A stretch of 64,000 nt of DNA. It comes from Variovorax sp. DXTD-1. GTDB taxonomy: Bacteria > Pseudomonadota > Gammaproteobacteria > Burkholderiales > Burkholderiaceae_C. A program made the position numbers and the translations under genes. The notes beneath the pieces are model-generated. The model ran no database searches. It was not told the origin of the DNA and saw only the letters and a program-made list of their open reading frames with translations. This document shows, one piece after another, positions 8,044-16,929 of this stretch (positions within the stretch are counted from its first letter, which is position 1; each line of letters begins with the position of its first letter). The stretch covers positions 1 through 64,000 of the forward strand of contig NZ_RWKH01000017.1 in the NCBI RefSeq assembly GCF_003984625.1. The letters run 5' to 3'.

Positions 8044-9666
8044 ATGAGCGACAGCAACAACAAGAGGTTTGAAAACCTCGTCGGTCCCGACGAAAGCCTT
8101 CGGGTGATGGCATCGCTGAAACGCGGCGCATCGCGGCGCGACATCCTGGCGATGCTGATGGCCGGTGGCATGCAGGCCACGCTGGCCGGCAGCCTGGCCG
8201 GCATGGCGGTGTCCGCCCATGCGCAAACGCCCAGGAAGGGTGGCCGCATCCGCGTGGCGGGCGCCACCGCCGCCGCCACCGACACGCTCGACCCGGCCAA
8301 GCAGTCGAACCAGACCGACTACTCGCGCTGCAACATGATCTACAACGGCCTGACCACGCTGGATGCCAGCCTTACGCCGCAACCCGCGCTGGCCGAATCC
8401 TTCACCACCACGGACGCCAAGACCTGGGTCTTCACCTTGCGCAAGGGCGTGGTGTTCCACGACGGCAAGGCGCTCGCGCCCGCCGACGTGGTGTTCTCGG
8501 TGATGCGCCACAAGGACCCGGCCACCGCCTCCAAGGCCAAGATCCTTGCCGACCAGATCGAGAGCACCAAGGCCACCGGCCCCAACGAGGTCACTTTCGT
8601 GCTCAGCGCACCGAACGCCGACCTGCCGGTGATCCTGGGCACCTTCCATTTCCACATCGTCAAGGAAGGCACCTCCGATTTCAACGCCGGCATCGGCACC
8701 GGTCCCTACAAGCTCAAGGAATTCAAGCCCGGCGTGCGCTCGCTGATGGTGCGCAACGACGCCTACTGGAAGCCCGGCAAGCCCTACCTTGACGAGATCG
8801 AGTTCGTGGGCATCGGCGACGAGAGCGCACGCGTCAACGCACTGCTCTCGGGCGGCATGGACCTGGTCGGCTCGGTCAACCCCCGTTCGGTGGCGCGCGT
8901 GAAGGGAACACCCGGCTTCGGCATCTTCGTGACCCAATCGGGCCAGTATTCCGACCTGGTGATGCGCAAGGACGTGGGCCCCGGCGCCAACCCGGACTTC
9001 GTGCTCGGCATGAAGCACCTGTTCGACCGCGAGCAGATGAAGAAGACCATTGCGCTCGACTACGCGGTGGTCGCCAACGACCAGCCCGTCGATCCGACCA
9101 ACCGCTTCTACTTCGCCGGCCTGCCGCAGCGCCCGTTCGATCTGGACAAGGCGAAGTTCCACCTGCAGAAGGCCGGCATTACCGGCAAAGTGCCGATGGT
9201 GGCCTCGCCGGCGGCGCTGTACTCGGTGGAGATGGCCCTGTTGCTGCAGCAGACGGCGCAGCGCGCGGGGCTGGAGATCGACATCAAGCGCATGCCGGCC
9301 GACGGCTACTGGTCGAACCACTGGCTCAACAGCCATGTGGGCTTTGGCAACGTGAACCCGCGCCCGAGCGCCGACGTGCTGCTGACGCAGTTCTTCCAGT
9401 CGGGTGCGGCGTGGAACGAGTCGCGCTGGAAGAGCGAGAAGTTCGACCAGCTGCTTGTGGCCTCGCGCGCCGAGACCGACCTGGCCAAGCGCAAGCAGAT
9501 GTATGCCGACATGCAGACCATGATTCACCAGGACGCCGGCATCGGCATCCCGTTGTTCCTTTCGAGCCTGGACGGCCACACTTCCAAGCTCAAGGGCCTG
9601 TCGCCCATTCCGCTGGGCGGCCTGATGGGCTACAACTTTGCCGAGAACGTATGGCTGGAGACATGA
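8044..9666 (+). CDS. ABC transporter substrate-binding protein, family 5 (peptide/opine type), Tat-exported
   Basis: Periplasmic binding protein of 540 residues for a DppABC-type importer. The N-terminus carries a long n-region with a twin-arginine motif (SRRDIL near residue 35), a hydrophobic stretch and AHAQT at the likely cleavage site, so export by the Tat system is predicted. The SBP_bac_5 domain starts at KGGRIRV and contains AWTFTLRKGVVFHDG-like features (here TWVFTLRKGVVFHDGK). ATG8044 has AGGAG ten bases upstream. It heads the operon of two permeases and a double ATPase. Ligands of this family include di/oligopeptides, opines, glutathione and nickel chelates; the neighbouring amine oxidase favours an N-containing organic ligand. 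Confidence 0.92.
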   Translation: MSDSNNKRFENLVGPDESLRVMASLKRGASRRDILAMLMAGGMQATLAGSLAGMAVSAHAQTPRKGGRIRVAGATAAATDTLDPAKQSNQTDYSRCNMIYNGLTTLDASLTPQPALAESFTTTDAKTWVFTLRKGVVFHDGKALAPADVVFSVMRHKDPATASKAKILADQIESTKATGPNEVTFVLSAPNADLPVILGTFHFHIVKEGTSDFNAGIGTGPYKLKEFKPGVRSLMVRNDAYWKPGKPYLDEIEFVGIGDESARVNALLSGGMDLVGSVNPRSVARVKGTPGFGIFVTQSGQYSDLVMRKDVGPGANPDFVLGMKHLFDREQMKKTIALDYAVVANDQPVDPTNRFYFAGLPQRPFDLDKAKFHLQKAGITGKVPMVASPAALYSVEMALLLQQTAQRAGLEIDIKRMPADGYWSNHWLNSHVGFGNVNPRPSADVLLTQFFQSGAAWNESRWKSEKFDQLLVASRAETDLAKRKQMYADMQTMIHQDAGIGIPLFLSSLDGHTSKLKGLSPIPLGGLMGYNFAENVWLET

Positions 9667-9700
9667 GGCGTCCGCCCGCCTCGTCTCCGGGAGCATCGAC

Positions 9701-10657
9701 ATGAACCATGTGATCCTGAAGCTTCTGGCCCAGCGCATCGCGCTGGCGCTGCTGTCGCTGCTGGCGGTGTCGGTGGTCGTGTTCTCGATCACCGCGGTGC
9801 TGCCCGGCGATGCCGCGCAGGAGCAGCTCGGCCAGGACGCCACGCCCGAAGCCGTGGCCGCGCTGCGCGCCCAGATGGGCCTGGACGTGCCCGCGCCCGA
9901 GCGCTATGCCAAGTGGCTCGTCGGCATGCTCAAGGGCGACCCCGGCCGCTCGGCGACCACGCAGATGCCGGTGGCCGAGCTGGTGGCGAGCCGCCTGCCC
10001 AACTCGCTGCTGCTGGCCGCCGTCACGGCGCTGTTCTCGGTGCCGATTGCGCTCGCGCTGGGCATCGCCTCCGCAGTGTGGCGCGGCTCGTGGTTCGACC
10101 GCGCCGCGTCGACGACGGCGGTGGGCGTGGTGTCGGTGCCGGAGTTCCTGGTGGCAACTCTGGCGGTGCTGGTGTTTGCGGTGCAGCTGCGCTGGCTGCC
10201 GGCGCTCTCCTTCGTCAGCGACATCGATTCGCTGGGCCAGCTGCTGCGCGCCTTCGCCATGCCGGTGCTGGTGCTGTGCTGCGTGATCGTCGCGCAGATG
10301 ATGCGCATGACGCGCGCCGCGGTCATCGACCAGCTGGAGGCGCCGTACATCGAGATGGTGCGCCTCAAGGGCGCCTCGCCCATGCGCATGGTGCTGGCGC
10401 ACGCACTGCCCAATGCGGTGGGGCCGATTGCCAACGCCGTGGCGTTGAGCCTGTCGTACCTGCTGGGCGGCGTGATCATCGTCGAGACCATCTTCAACTA
10501 CCCGGGCATCGCCAAGCTGATGGTCGATGGCGTCTCGCAGCGCGACATGCCGCTGGTGCAGACCTGCGCCATGATCTTCTGCTGCGCCTATCTGATCCTG
10601 GTGACGACCGCCGACATCTGCGGCATTCTCGCCAACCCGCGCCTGCGGCACCGCTGA
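9701..10657 (+). CDS. ABC transporter permease (DppB type)
   Basis: Inner-membrane permease of 318 residues. It has an N-terminal transmembrane helix, the long periplasmic loop typical of DppB (PGDAAQEQLGQDATPEAV), and the C-terminal binding-protein-dependent transport domain with the EAA-like cytoplasmic loop (YIEMVRLKGASPMRMVLAHALPNA). ATG9701 has GGAG at 9689-9692; an in-frame ATG 63 bp upstream overlaps the preceding gene and lacks this signal. The stop of the binding protein is 34 bp upstream, and DppC follows after 14 bp. Confidence 0.92.
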   Translation: MNHVILKLLAQRIALALLSLLAVSVVVFSITAVLPGDAAQEQLGQDATPEAVAALRAQMGLDVPAPERYAKWLVGMLKGDPGRSATTQMPVAELVASRLPNSLLLAAVTALFSVPIALALGIASAVWRGSWFDRAASTTAVGVVSVPEFLVATLAVLVFAVQLRWLPALSFVSDIDSLGQLLRAFAMPVLVLCCVIVAQMMRMTRAAVIDQLEAPYIEMVRLKGASPMRMVLAHALPNAVGPIANAVALSLSYLLGGVIIVETIFNYPGIAKLMVDGVSQRDMPLVQTCAMIFCCAYLILVTTADICGILANPRLRHR

Positions 10658-10671
10658 AGGAAGGAAGCTTC

Positions 10672-11577
10672 ATGGAAACCTCCACATCCTCAACGGTGGT
10701 GAGCGCTGCGGCCCTGGTGGCGCCAGCGCCGCAAAAGCGCCGCGGTGGCCCGCTGCGCTGGCTCGCGGGCTTCGGCCCGTCCGGCCTGCTAGGCCTTGCG
10801 GTGCTGCTGTTCTGGCTGCTCGCGGCGCTGCTCGGCCCCTGGATGCTCTCGCACGGCACGGCGGCCGCGGGCACCTCGAACGTCTTCGAGCCGATCAGCC
10901 CGAAACACTGGCTGGGCACCGACTACCTCGGCCGCGACATGCTGGCGCTGATCATCGAGGGCGCGCGCTACACCATCGGCGTTGCGCTCCTGGCCACGCT
11001 GCTGGCCAGTGGAACCGGCACCGTGCTGGCGCTGCTGGCCGCGGCCAGCGGCCGCTGGATCGACGCGGTGCTGAGCCGCGGGCTGGACACGCTGACGGCA
11101 ATCCCGAGCAAGATGTTCGCGCTCATCATGGTGGCGGGTTTCGGCTCCGCAGTGCCGATGCTGGTGATCACGGCGGCCATCATCTACGTGCCGGGCGCCT
11201 ATCGCATGGCGCGCTCGCTGGCCGTGAACATCAACGCGCTCGACTACGTGACCGTGGCCCGCACGCGCGGCGAAGGCACGCTCTACATCATGCTGCGCGA
11301 GATCCTGCCCAACATCCTGGGCCCGATGCTGGCCGACCTGGGCCTGCGCTTTGTCTACGTGGTGCTGCTGCTGGCGAGCCTGAGCTTCCTGGGCCTTGGC
11401 ATCCAGCCGCCCGCGGCCGACTGGGGCTCGCTGGTGCGCGAGAACATCGGGGCGCTGGCCATGGGCGGCGCCTCGGTGATCGTGCCGGCGCTGGCCATTG
11501 CAAGCCTGACGATTGCAGTCAACCTGGTCATCGACAACCTGCCCGGCCGTGCCGCGCGCGAAAGAGGAGCACGCTGA
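10672..11577 (+). CDS. ABC transporter permease (DppC type)
   Basis: Second permease of 301 residues, with the N-terminal OppC-type segment (LLGPWMLSHG helix, then HWLGTDYLGRDML, the highly conserved DppC signature) and five further predicted helices. The EAA loop is in DYVTVARTRGEGTLYIMLREILPN. It forms the heterodimeric channel with the 9701 product. Its stop codon overlaps the next start by one base (TGATG at 11575-11579), which indicates translational coupling to the ATPase gene. Confidence 0.92.
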   Translation: METSTSSTVVSAAALVAPAPQKRRGGPLRWLAGFGPSGLLGLAVLLFWLLAALLGPWMLSHGTAAAGTSNVFEPISPKHWLGTDYLGRDMLALIIEGARYTIGVALLATLLASGTGTVLALLAAASGRWIDAVLSRGLDTLTAIPSKMFALIMVAGFGSAVPMLVITAAIIYVPGAYRMARSLAVNINALDYVTVARTRGEGTLYIMLREILPNILGPMLADLGLRFVYVVLLLASLSFLGLGIQPPAADWGSLVRENIGALAMGGASVIVPALAIASLTIAVNLVIDNLPGRAARERGAR

Positions 11578-13226
11578 TGGGCGCACCACTCACTGTCCAG
11601 GGCCTGCACATCGTGGCGGGCAACAGCACGCTGGTCGACAACCTGAGCTTCTCGGTGCAGCCGGGCGAAGTACTGGCGCTGATCGGCGAGTCGGGTTCCG
11701 GCAAGACCACCACCGCGCTCGCGCTCATGGGCTATGCGCGCAGCGGCTGCCGCATCTCGGCCGGCCGGGTGCAGATCGGCGACACCGACGTGCTGGCACT
11801 CGATGCCGCGCGGCAGCGCTCGCTGCGCGGCCGCACGGTCTCCTACATTGCGCAGAGCGCGGCCGCGTCGTTCAATCCCTCGCGCACGATCATGGACCAG
11901 GTGGTCGAGCCGACCGTCATCCACGGCCTGTGCAAGCGGGCCGAGGCCGAAGCGAAAGCGGTCCAGCTGTTCCGCGAACTGGCGCTGCCCGATCCCGAAA
12001 ACATCGGCGCACGCTATCCGCACCAGGTCTCCGGCGGCCAGCTGCAGCGGCTGATGGCGGCGATGGCGCTGATCGGCGACCCCGACCTGGTGATCCTCGA
12101 CGAGCCGACCACGGCGCTCGACGTGACCACGCAGATCGAAGTGCTGCGCGCCTTTCGCCGCGTGGTGCGCGAGCGGCGCGCCACCGCCGTGTACGTGAGC
12201 CACGACCTGGCCGTGGTGGCGCAAATGGCTGACCACATCCTGGTGCTGCGCAACGGCAAGATGAGCGAGCTGAACGCCACGGAGCAGATTCTTTCCGCCC
12301 CGGTGGACGACTACACAAAGAGCCTGCTGGCGGCGGCGCGGCCCGCGGTACGCGCCTCGGGCCAGGCATCGGGCGATTCGGCGCTGCTGCTTCACGTGAA
12401 CCAGCTTTCGTGCGGCTACGGCGCGGTGGACTCGAAGGGCCAGCCGGCCAAGCTCATCCTCGAGGACATCAGCCTCAAGCTCTACCGCGGGCAGGCCATC
12501 GGCGTGATCGGCGAATCGGGCTCGGGCAAGACCACGCTCGCGCGCGCCGTCGCGGGCCTGCTCAAGCCCTGCCATGGCAGCATCACGTTCGACGGCCATG
12601 CGCTCAAGCCCACGCTGCAGCAGCGCACGCCAGAGGAGCTGCGCCGCATCCAGATCGTCTTCCAGATGGCCGATACGGCATTGAACCCCTCGCAGACCAT
12701 CTGGCGCATCCTGGCGCGGCCGCTGCAGTTCTACAAGGGCTTGCGCGGCGAGCCGCTCAAGCAGCGCATCTTCGAGCTGCTCGACCTGGTGAAGCTGCCG
12801 CGCACGGTGGCCGACCGGCTGCCGGGTGGACTCTCGGGCGGGCAGAAGCAGCGCGTGAACCTGGCACGTGCGCTGGCAGCCGAGCCCGACCTCATCCTGT
12901 GCGACGAAGTGACCTCGGCGCTGGACACCGTGGTGGCCGCGGCGGTGCTCGACCTCATGGCCGAACTGCGGCGCGAACTCGGCGTGTCCTACCTCTTCAT
13001 CAGCCACGACCTGCACACCGTGCGCTCGGTGTGCGACGAGATCGTGGTCATGCAGCACGGCCGCAAGCTCTCGCAAGTGGCGCGCGCCGACTACGACCGC
13101 GGGCCGCACCACCCCTACTACCAGCTGCTCGCGCGGTCGGTGCCCGAGCTGCGCCGCGGCTGGCTCGACGACATGGACCAAGCGGCCGCGGCAGCAGCCC
13201 ATTCCACCAGGGAGATACACGCATGA
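11577..13226 (+). CDS. Double ABC ATPase (DppD-DppF fusion) of the peptide/opine-type transporter
   Basis: A single 549-residue polypeptide with two complete nucleotide-binding domains. Domain 1 has Walker A GESGSGKTT at 38-46, signature VSGGQLQR and Walker B LVILDEPTTALD. Domain 2 has Walker A GESGSGKTT at about 312-320, signature LSGGQKQR and LILCDEVTSALD. Most Dpp/Opp systems use two separate genes, so this is a fusion, as in YejF-like and some nickel/glutathione systems. Domain 2 has a Val in place of the usual Pro after the Walker B Glu. The start overlaps the DppC stop by one base, and its stop overlaps the next ATG (ATGA, 13223-13226). Confidence 0.92.
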   Translation: MGAPLTVQGLHIVAGNSTLVDNLSFSVQPGEVLALIGESGSGKTTTALALMGYARSGCRISAGRVQIGDTDVLALDAARQRSLRGRTVSYIAQSAAASFNPSRTIMDQVVEPTVIHGLCKRAEAEAKAVQLFRELALPDPENIGARYPHQVSGGQLQRLMAAMALIGDPDLVILDEPTTALDVTTQIEVLRAFRRVVRERRATAVYVSHDLAVVAQMADHILVLRNGKMSELNATEQILSAPVDDYTKSLLAAARPAVRASGQASGDSALLLHVNQLSCGYGAVDSKGQPAKLILEDISLKLYRGQAIGVIGESGSGKTTLARAVAGLLKPCHGSITFDGHALKPTLQQRTPEELRRIQIVFQMADTALNPSQTIWRILARPLQFYKGLRGEPLKQRIFELLDLVKLPRTVADRLPGGLSGGQKQRVNLARALAAEPDLILCDEVTSALDTVVAAAVLDLMAELRRELGVSYLFISHDLHTVRSVCDEIVVMQHGRKLSQVARADYDRGPHHPYYQLLARSVPELRRGWLDDMDQAAAAAAHSTREIHA

Positions 13227-14311
13227 CCCCCACGTTCCGGATTGCGCTGATCGCCGGCGACGGCATCGGCAAGGAAGTGATGCCCGAGGGCCTGCGCGTG
13301 GTGCTGGCTGCCGCCGAGCGCTTCGGTTTCGAGCTCGACTGCCGCACCATCGACTGGGCCAGCTGCGACTACTACGCCGAGCACGGCCAGATGATGCCGG
13401 ACGACTGGAAAGAGCAGCTGCGGGGCGTGGACGCCCTGTACTTCGGCGCCGTCGGCTGGCCCGAGACGGTGCCGGACCACGTCTCGCTCTGGGGGTCGCT
13501 GCTGAAGTTCCGCCGCGAGTTCGACCAGTACATCAACCTGCGCCCGGTGCGCCTGTTCGAAGGCGTGCCCTGCCCGCTGGCCGGCCGCAAGCCCGGCGAC
13601 ATCGACTACTTCGTGGTGCGCGAGAACACCGAGGGCGAATACACCTCGCTCGGCGGCGTGATGTACGAAGGCACCGAACGCGAGATCGTGATTCAGGAAT
13701 CGGTGTTTTCGCGCCACGGCACCGACCGCGTGCTGCGCTACGCCTACGAGCTTGCCGAAAGCCGTGCGCGCAAGCACCTCACGGTGGCCACCAAGAGCAA
13801 CGGCATCGCGATCAGCATGCCGTGGTGGGACGGCCGCGCCGATGCCATCGGCCGCGACTACCCCGACGTGACGGTCGACAAGCAGCACATCGACATTCTC
13901 TCGGCGCGCTTCGTGCTGCAGCCCACGCGCTTCGACGTAGTGGTGGCGAGCAACCTGTTCGGCGACATCCTCTCCGACCTCGGCCCGGCCACCACCGGCA
14001 CCATCGGCCTTGCGCCGTCGGCCAACCTCAACCCCGACCGCAAGTTTCCGTCGCTCTTCGAGCCGGTGCACGGCTCGGCGCCCGACATCTACGGCCAGAA
14101 CATCGCCAACCCGATCGCAATGATCTGGTCGGGCGCGCTGATGCTCGACTTCCTCACCCAGGGCCAGGGCGTTGGCCGCGCCGCGCACGACGCCATCCTC
14201 GGTGCCATCGAGGCGGTGCTGCGCGACGGACCGCGCACCCGCGACCTGGGCGGCACGGCCTCGACCACGGAGCTGGGCATGGCCATTGCCGAGCGCGTGT
14301 CCGCGGCCTGA
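13223..14311 (+). CDS. Tartrate/D-malate dehydrogenase-type beta-decarboxylating dehydrogenase
   Basis: NAD-dependent oxidative decarboxylase of the isopropylmalate/isocitrate family, 362 residues. GDGIGKEV is near the N-terminus, FVVRENTEGEY carries the substrate-binding Arg-Glu, ATKSNGI contains the catalytic Lys, and the C-terminal HGSAPDIYGQNIANP is the nucleotide-binding loop. The short, DmlA/TtuC-like spacing and the LWGSLLKFRREFDQYINLRPV segment favour a tartrate or D-malate dehydrogenase over LeuB. It is translationally coupled to the ABC ATPase (ATGA overlap), so it probably acts on a carboxylate formed from the imported substrate. Confidence 0.85.
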   Translation: MTPTFRIALIAGDGIGKEVMPEGLRVVLAAAERFGFELDCRTIDWASCDYYAEHGQMMPDDWKEQLRGVDALYFGAVGWPETVPDHVSLWGSLLKFRREFDQYINLRPVRLFEGVPCPLAGRKPGDIDYFVVRENTEGEYTSLGGVMYEGTEREIVIQESVFSRHGTDRVLRYAYELAESRARKHLTVATKSNGIAISMPWWDGRADAIGRDYPDVTVDKQHIDILSARFVLQPTRFDVVVASNLFGDILSDLGPATTGTIGLAPSANLNPDRKFPSLFEPVHGSAPDIYGQNIANPIAMIWSGALMLDFLTQGQGVGRAAHDAILGAIEAVLRDGPRTRDLGGTASTTELGMAIAERVSAA

Positions 14312-14350
14312 AGTCCGACCCGCCAAAACCTCTCAAGAAATTTTCAGACC

Positions 14351-15829
14351 ATGCCACTCACCCTCCAACGCCAAGACCTGCTGCCGGGCCGCCAACTCAT
14401 CGGCTCCGAATGGCGCGAAGCCAGCGATGCGCGCCGCCTCGACGTGACCGACCCCGCCACCGATGGCGTCTTTGCAAGCGTGCCCGACGGAACCGCCGCC
14501 GATGCGCGCGCTGCGGTGGCTGCCGCCCACGCAGCCTTCCCCACGTGGCGCGCCGTGCCCGCCAAGCAGCGCGCACAGATCCTCAAGCGCTGGAACGACC
14601 TCATGCTGGCGCACCAGGAAGACCTGGGCCGCCTCATCTCGCGCGAGCAGGGCAAGCCGCTCGCCGAGGGCCGCGGCGAAGTGGCCTATGCGGCCAGCTA
14701 CGTCGAGTGGTTCGCCGAAGAGGCCACGCGCGCCAACGGCGACGTGATTCCCGCGCCGGTCACGGGCCGCCGCATGCTCGCCGTGAAGGAACCGGTGGGC
14801 GTGGTCGCCGCGATCACGCCCTGGAATTTTCCGGCCGCGATGATCGCCCGCAAGATCGCGCCCGCGCTGGCCGCAGGCTGCACCGTGGTGTGCAAGCCGG
14901 CCGAGGACACGCCGCTGACTTCGCTCGCGCTCGTGAAGCTGGCCGAGGAAGCGGGCGTGCCGGCGGGCGTGCTCAACATCGTGACCGCTTCGCGCGAACG
15001 CACGCCCGAGGTGGTCGATGTGTGGCTCGCCGATGCGCGTGTGCGCAAGATCAGCTTCACCGGCTCCACGCCGGTGGGCAAGCACCTGGCGCGTGCCTCG
15101 GCCGACACGCTGAAGAAGCTGTCGCTCGAACTCGGCGGCAACGCGCCCTTCATCGTGTTCGAAGACGCCGACATCGATGCCGCGGTGGAAGGCCTGATGG
15201 CCGCCAAGTTCCGCAACGGCGGCCAGACCTGCGTGTGCCCGAACCGCGTGTTCGTGCAGTCGAAGGTGCACGACGCCTTCGTCGACAAGCTGGCAGCACG
15301 CGTGGGCGCGCTCAAGGTCGGCCCGGCCACAGAGCCCGATTCGCAGATCGGCCCGATGATCAACGCCCGCGCGGTCGAGAAGATCGAGCGCCATGTGCGC
15401 GACGCCGTGTCCCGCGGTGCGCGCATCGTGGTGGGCGGCGAGCGCCTGCGTTCCGCGCGCTGCAACGGCCCCAACTACTACGCACCCACCGTGCTGGTGA
15501 ACGCCGATTCGTCCATGGAGTGCAGCTGCGAAGAAACCTTCGGGCCCGTGGTGCCGGTCACGCGCTTCGAAACCGAAGCCGAAGTGGTGGCCGCCGCCAA
15601 CGACACGCCTTTCGGCCTGGCCGCCTACTTCTATTCGAACGACGTGCGCCGCATCTCGCGCGTGGCCGACGCGCTGGAGTCCGGCATCGTCGGCATCAAC
15701 GAAGGCGCGCTCGCCGCCGAGGCCGCGCCCTTCGGCGGCGTGAAGGAGTCAGGCTACGGACGCGAGGGCTCGGTGCACGGGTTGGACGACTACATGCACA
15801 CCAAGTACCTGTGCCAGGGCGGCCTTTGA
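14351..15829 (+). CDS. gabD: NAD(P)-dependent succinate-semialdehyde dehydrogenase
   Basis: Aldehyde dehydrogenase of 492 residues, close to GabD. Catalytic Cys294 lies in NGGQTCVCPNR and the general base Glu260 in LELGGNAPF; the NAD(P)-contacting ITPWNFPAAMIARKIAPAL block is near residue 157. The second Cys two residues after the catalytic one is typical of the GabD group. It is the last gene of the plus-strand catabolic run (39 bp after the dehydrogenase) and would oxidise a semialdehyde left after transamination or oxidative deamination. Other omega-semialdehydes, such as glutarate semialdehyde, are possible substrates. Confidence 0.9.
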   Translation: MPLTLQRQDLLPGRQLIGSEWREASDARRLDVTDPATDGVFASVPDGTAADARAAVAAAHAAFPTWRAVPAKQRAQILKRWNDLMLAHQEDLGRLISREQGKPLAEGRGEVAYAASYVEWFAEEATRANGDVIPAPVTGRRMLAVKEPVGVVAAITPWNFPAAMIARKIAPALAAGCTVVCKPAEDTPLTSLALVKLAEEAGVPAGVLNIVTASRERTPEVVDVWLADARVRKISFTGSTPVGKHLARASADTLKKLSLELGGNAPFIVFEDADIDAAVEGLMAAKFRNGGQTCVCPNRVFVQSKVHDAFVDKLAARVGALKVGPATEPDSQIGPMINARAVEKIERHVRDAVSRGARIVVGGERLRSARCNGPNYYAPTVLVNADSSMECSCEETFGPVVPVTRFETEAEVVAAANDTPFGLAAYFYSNDVRRISRVADALESGIVGINEGALAAEAAPFGGVKESGYGREGSVHGLDDYMHTKYLCQGGL

Positions 15830-15836
15830 GCGTGCT

Positions 15837-15865
15837 CCCGCGGGTGGCCTCGGAGCACCTGCGGG
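15837..15865 (+). terminator. Candidate hairpin terminator after gabD
   Basis: CCCGCGGGTG (15837-15846) pairs with CACCTGCGGG (15856-15865), 9 of 10 positions, across a 9-nt loop, eight bases after the gabD stop. A second small stem, GGGGCC/GGCCCC, lies at 15877-15893. Neither is followed by a clear T-run, so intrinsic termination is only suggested by position and pairing. Confidence 0.4.
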
Positions 15866-16025
15866 ATTGACCCTTGGGGGCCTTTCGGGCCCCGGTGATT
15901 CGGCCTTGTATTTTGAAGCACCGCTTCAAAAGGCATGCTGCATTGGCCACTATCTCTTTCAGACCCTCGTCTCTACAGTCGCGCATCACACGATGAGCGC
16001 CGCAACACAAGGGGCCTGAAGAGAA

Positions 16026-16403
16026 ATGAACGAAGACCGGAAACCGCAACGCGGCCCTGGCCGCACCACCACCATTCCGCGCGCCTTGCTGGCTTCGCTC
16101 GTGGCTGCGCCGTGCATTGCCGCAAGCATTGCCTGGCCCGCGCCTGCCGCGGCCAGCCAGGCATTGGCCCAAAAGTACGCATGCGTTGCATGCCATCAGG
16201 CCACGGCAAAAGTAGTGGGACCCTCCTGGAAAGACATTGGCGCAAAGTACGGCGACGGCAAGGGAACAGCGGCGCAGCTGGCCGCCAGCATCAAGGCCGG
16301 CAGCTCCGGAAAGTGGGGACCGATGCCGATGCCCGCGCAAGCACAGGTTCCCGATGCGGACGCACAGTTGCTCGCGCAATGGCTGCTCGACGGCGCCAAG
16401 TAG
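16026..16403 (+). CDS. Class I cytochrome c (c551/c552 type), periplasmic
   Basis: Electron carrier of 125 residues. After a basic N-terminus a hydrophobic stretch (about 18-44) ends at PAAASQ, consistent with a Sec signal peptide. The mature domain has one haem site, C53-V-A-C-H57, and an axial Met in GPMPMPAQ (M100 or M102), as in cytochrome c551. It lies 39 bp upstream of the 2Fe-2S/molybdenum hydroxylase pair on the same strand and is the likely electron acceptor of that enzyme (inference from linkage). Confidence 0.88.
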   Translation: MNEDRKPQRGPGRTTTIPRALLASLVAAPCIAASIAWPAPAAASQALAQKYACVACHQATAKVVGPSWKDIGAKYGDGKGTAAQLAASIKAGSSGKWGPMPMPAQAQVPDADAQLLAQWLLDGAK

Positions 16404-16442
16404 TCACAAGAAATCATCACCCCCACCTGCGGAGAAAAGAAC

Positions 16443-16916
16443 ATGAGCGCGCTCCACGTCAATGGCCGTGAACACACGGTCGACGCCGACCCCGGCACCC
16501 CCATCCTCTGGGCCCTGCGCGATTCGCTGGGCATGACCGGCACCAAGTTCGGCTGCGGCGCCGCGCTGTGCGGCGCCTGCACCGTGCACCTGGACGGCCA
16601 GGCCATTCGCTCGTGCATCACGCCCATCTCGGCGGCCGAGGGCAAGAAGATCGTCACCATCGAAGCCGCCACCGACGGCAGCGACCGCGTGGGCGCGGCC
16701 GTGCATGCCGCGTGGGTCAAGCACGACGTGGCGCAATGCGGCTACTGCCAGAGCGGCCAGATCATGAGCGCCACGGCCTTCATCAAATCGCTCCCGCCCG
16801 GCAAGCAGCCGAGCACCGACGAAATCGACTCGGCCATGGCCGGCAACATCTGCCGCTGCGGCACCTACGCCCGCATTCGGGCCGCGGTGGCAGACGCCGC
16901 CAAGACCCTGGCCTGA
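16443..16916 (+). CDS. 2Fe-2S subunit of a molybdenum hydroxylase (IorA type)
   Basis: Small iron-sulfur subunit of 157 residues. It binds two [2Fe-2S] clusters: the plant-ferredoxin-like cluster by C38, C43, C46 and C58, and the C-terminal helical cluster by C99, C102, C137 and C139 (CGYCQSGQ and CRCGTY). The length and organisation match isoquinoline 1-oxidoreductase alpha subunits and membrane-linked aldehyde dehydrogenases. It carries electrons from the molybdopterin subunit encoded 13 bp downstream. It has no signal peptide, so it is probably co-exported with the Tat-tagged large subunit. Confidence 0.93.
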   Translation: MSALHVNGREHTVDADPGTPILWALRDSLGMTGTKFGCGAALCGACTVHLDGQAIRSCITPISAAEGKKIVTIEAATDGSDRVGAAVHAAWVKHDVAQCGYCQSGQIMSATAFIKSLPPGKQPSTDEIDSAMAGNICRCGTYARIRAAVADAAKTLA

Positions 16917-16929
16917 AGGAGCACGCTAC

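Noticed and set aside
8026..9843. 605-codon open frame on the minus strand
   Set aside because: Lies opposite the ABC binding-protein gene, with no domain recognised and typical antisense composition.
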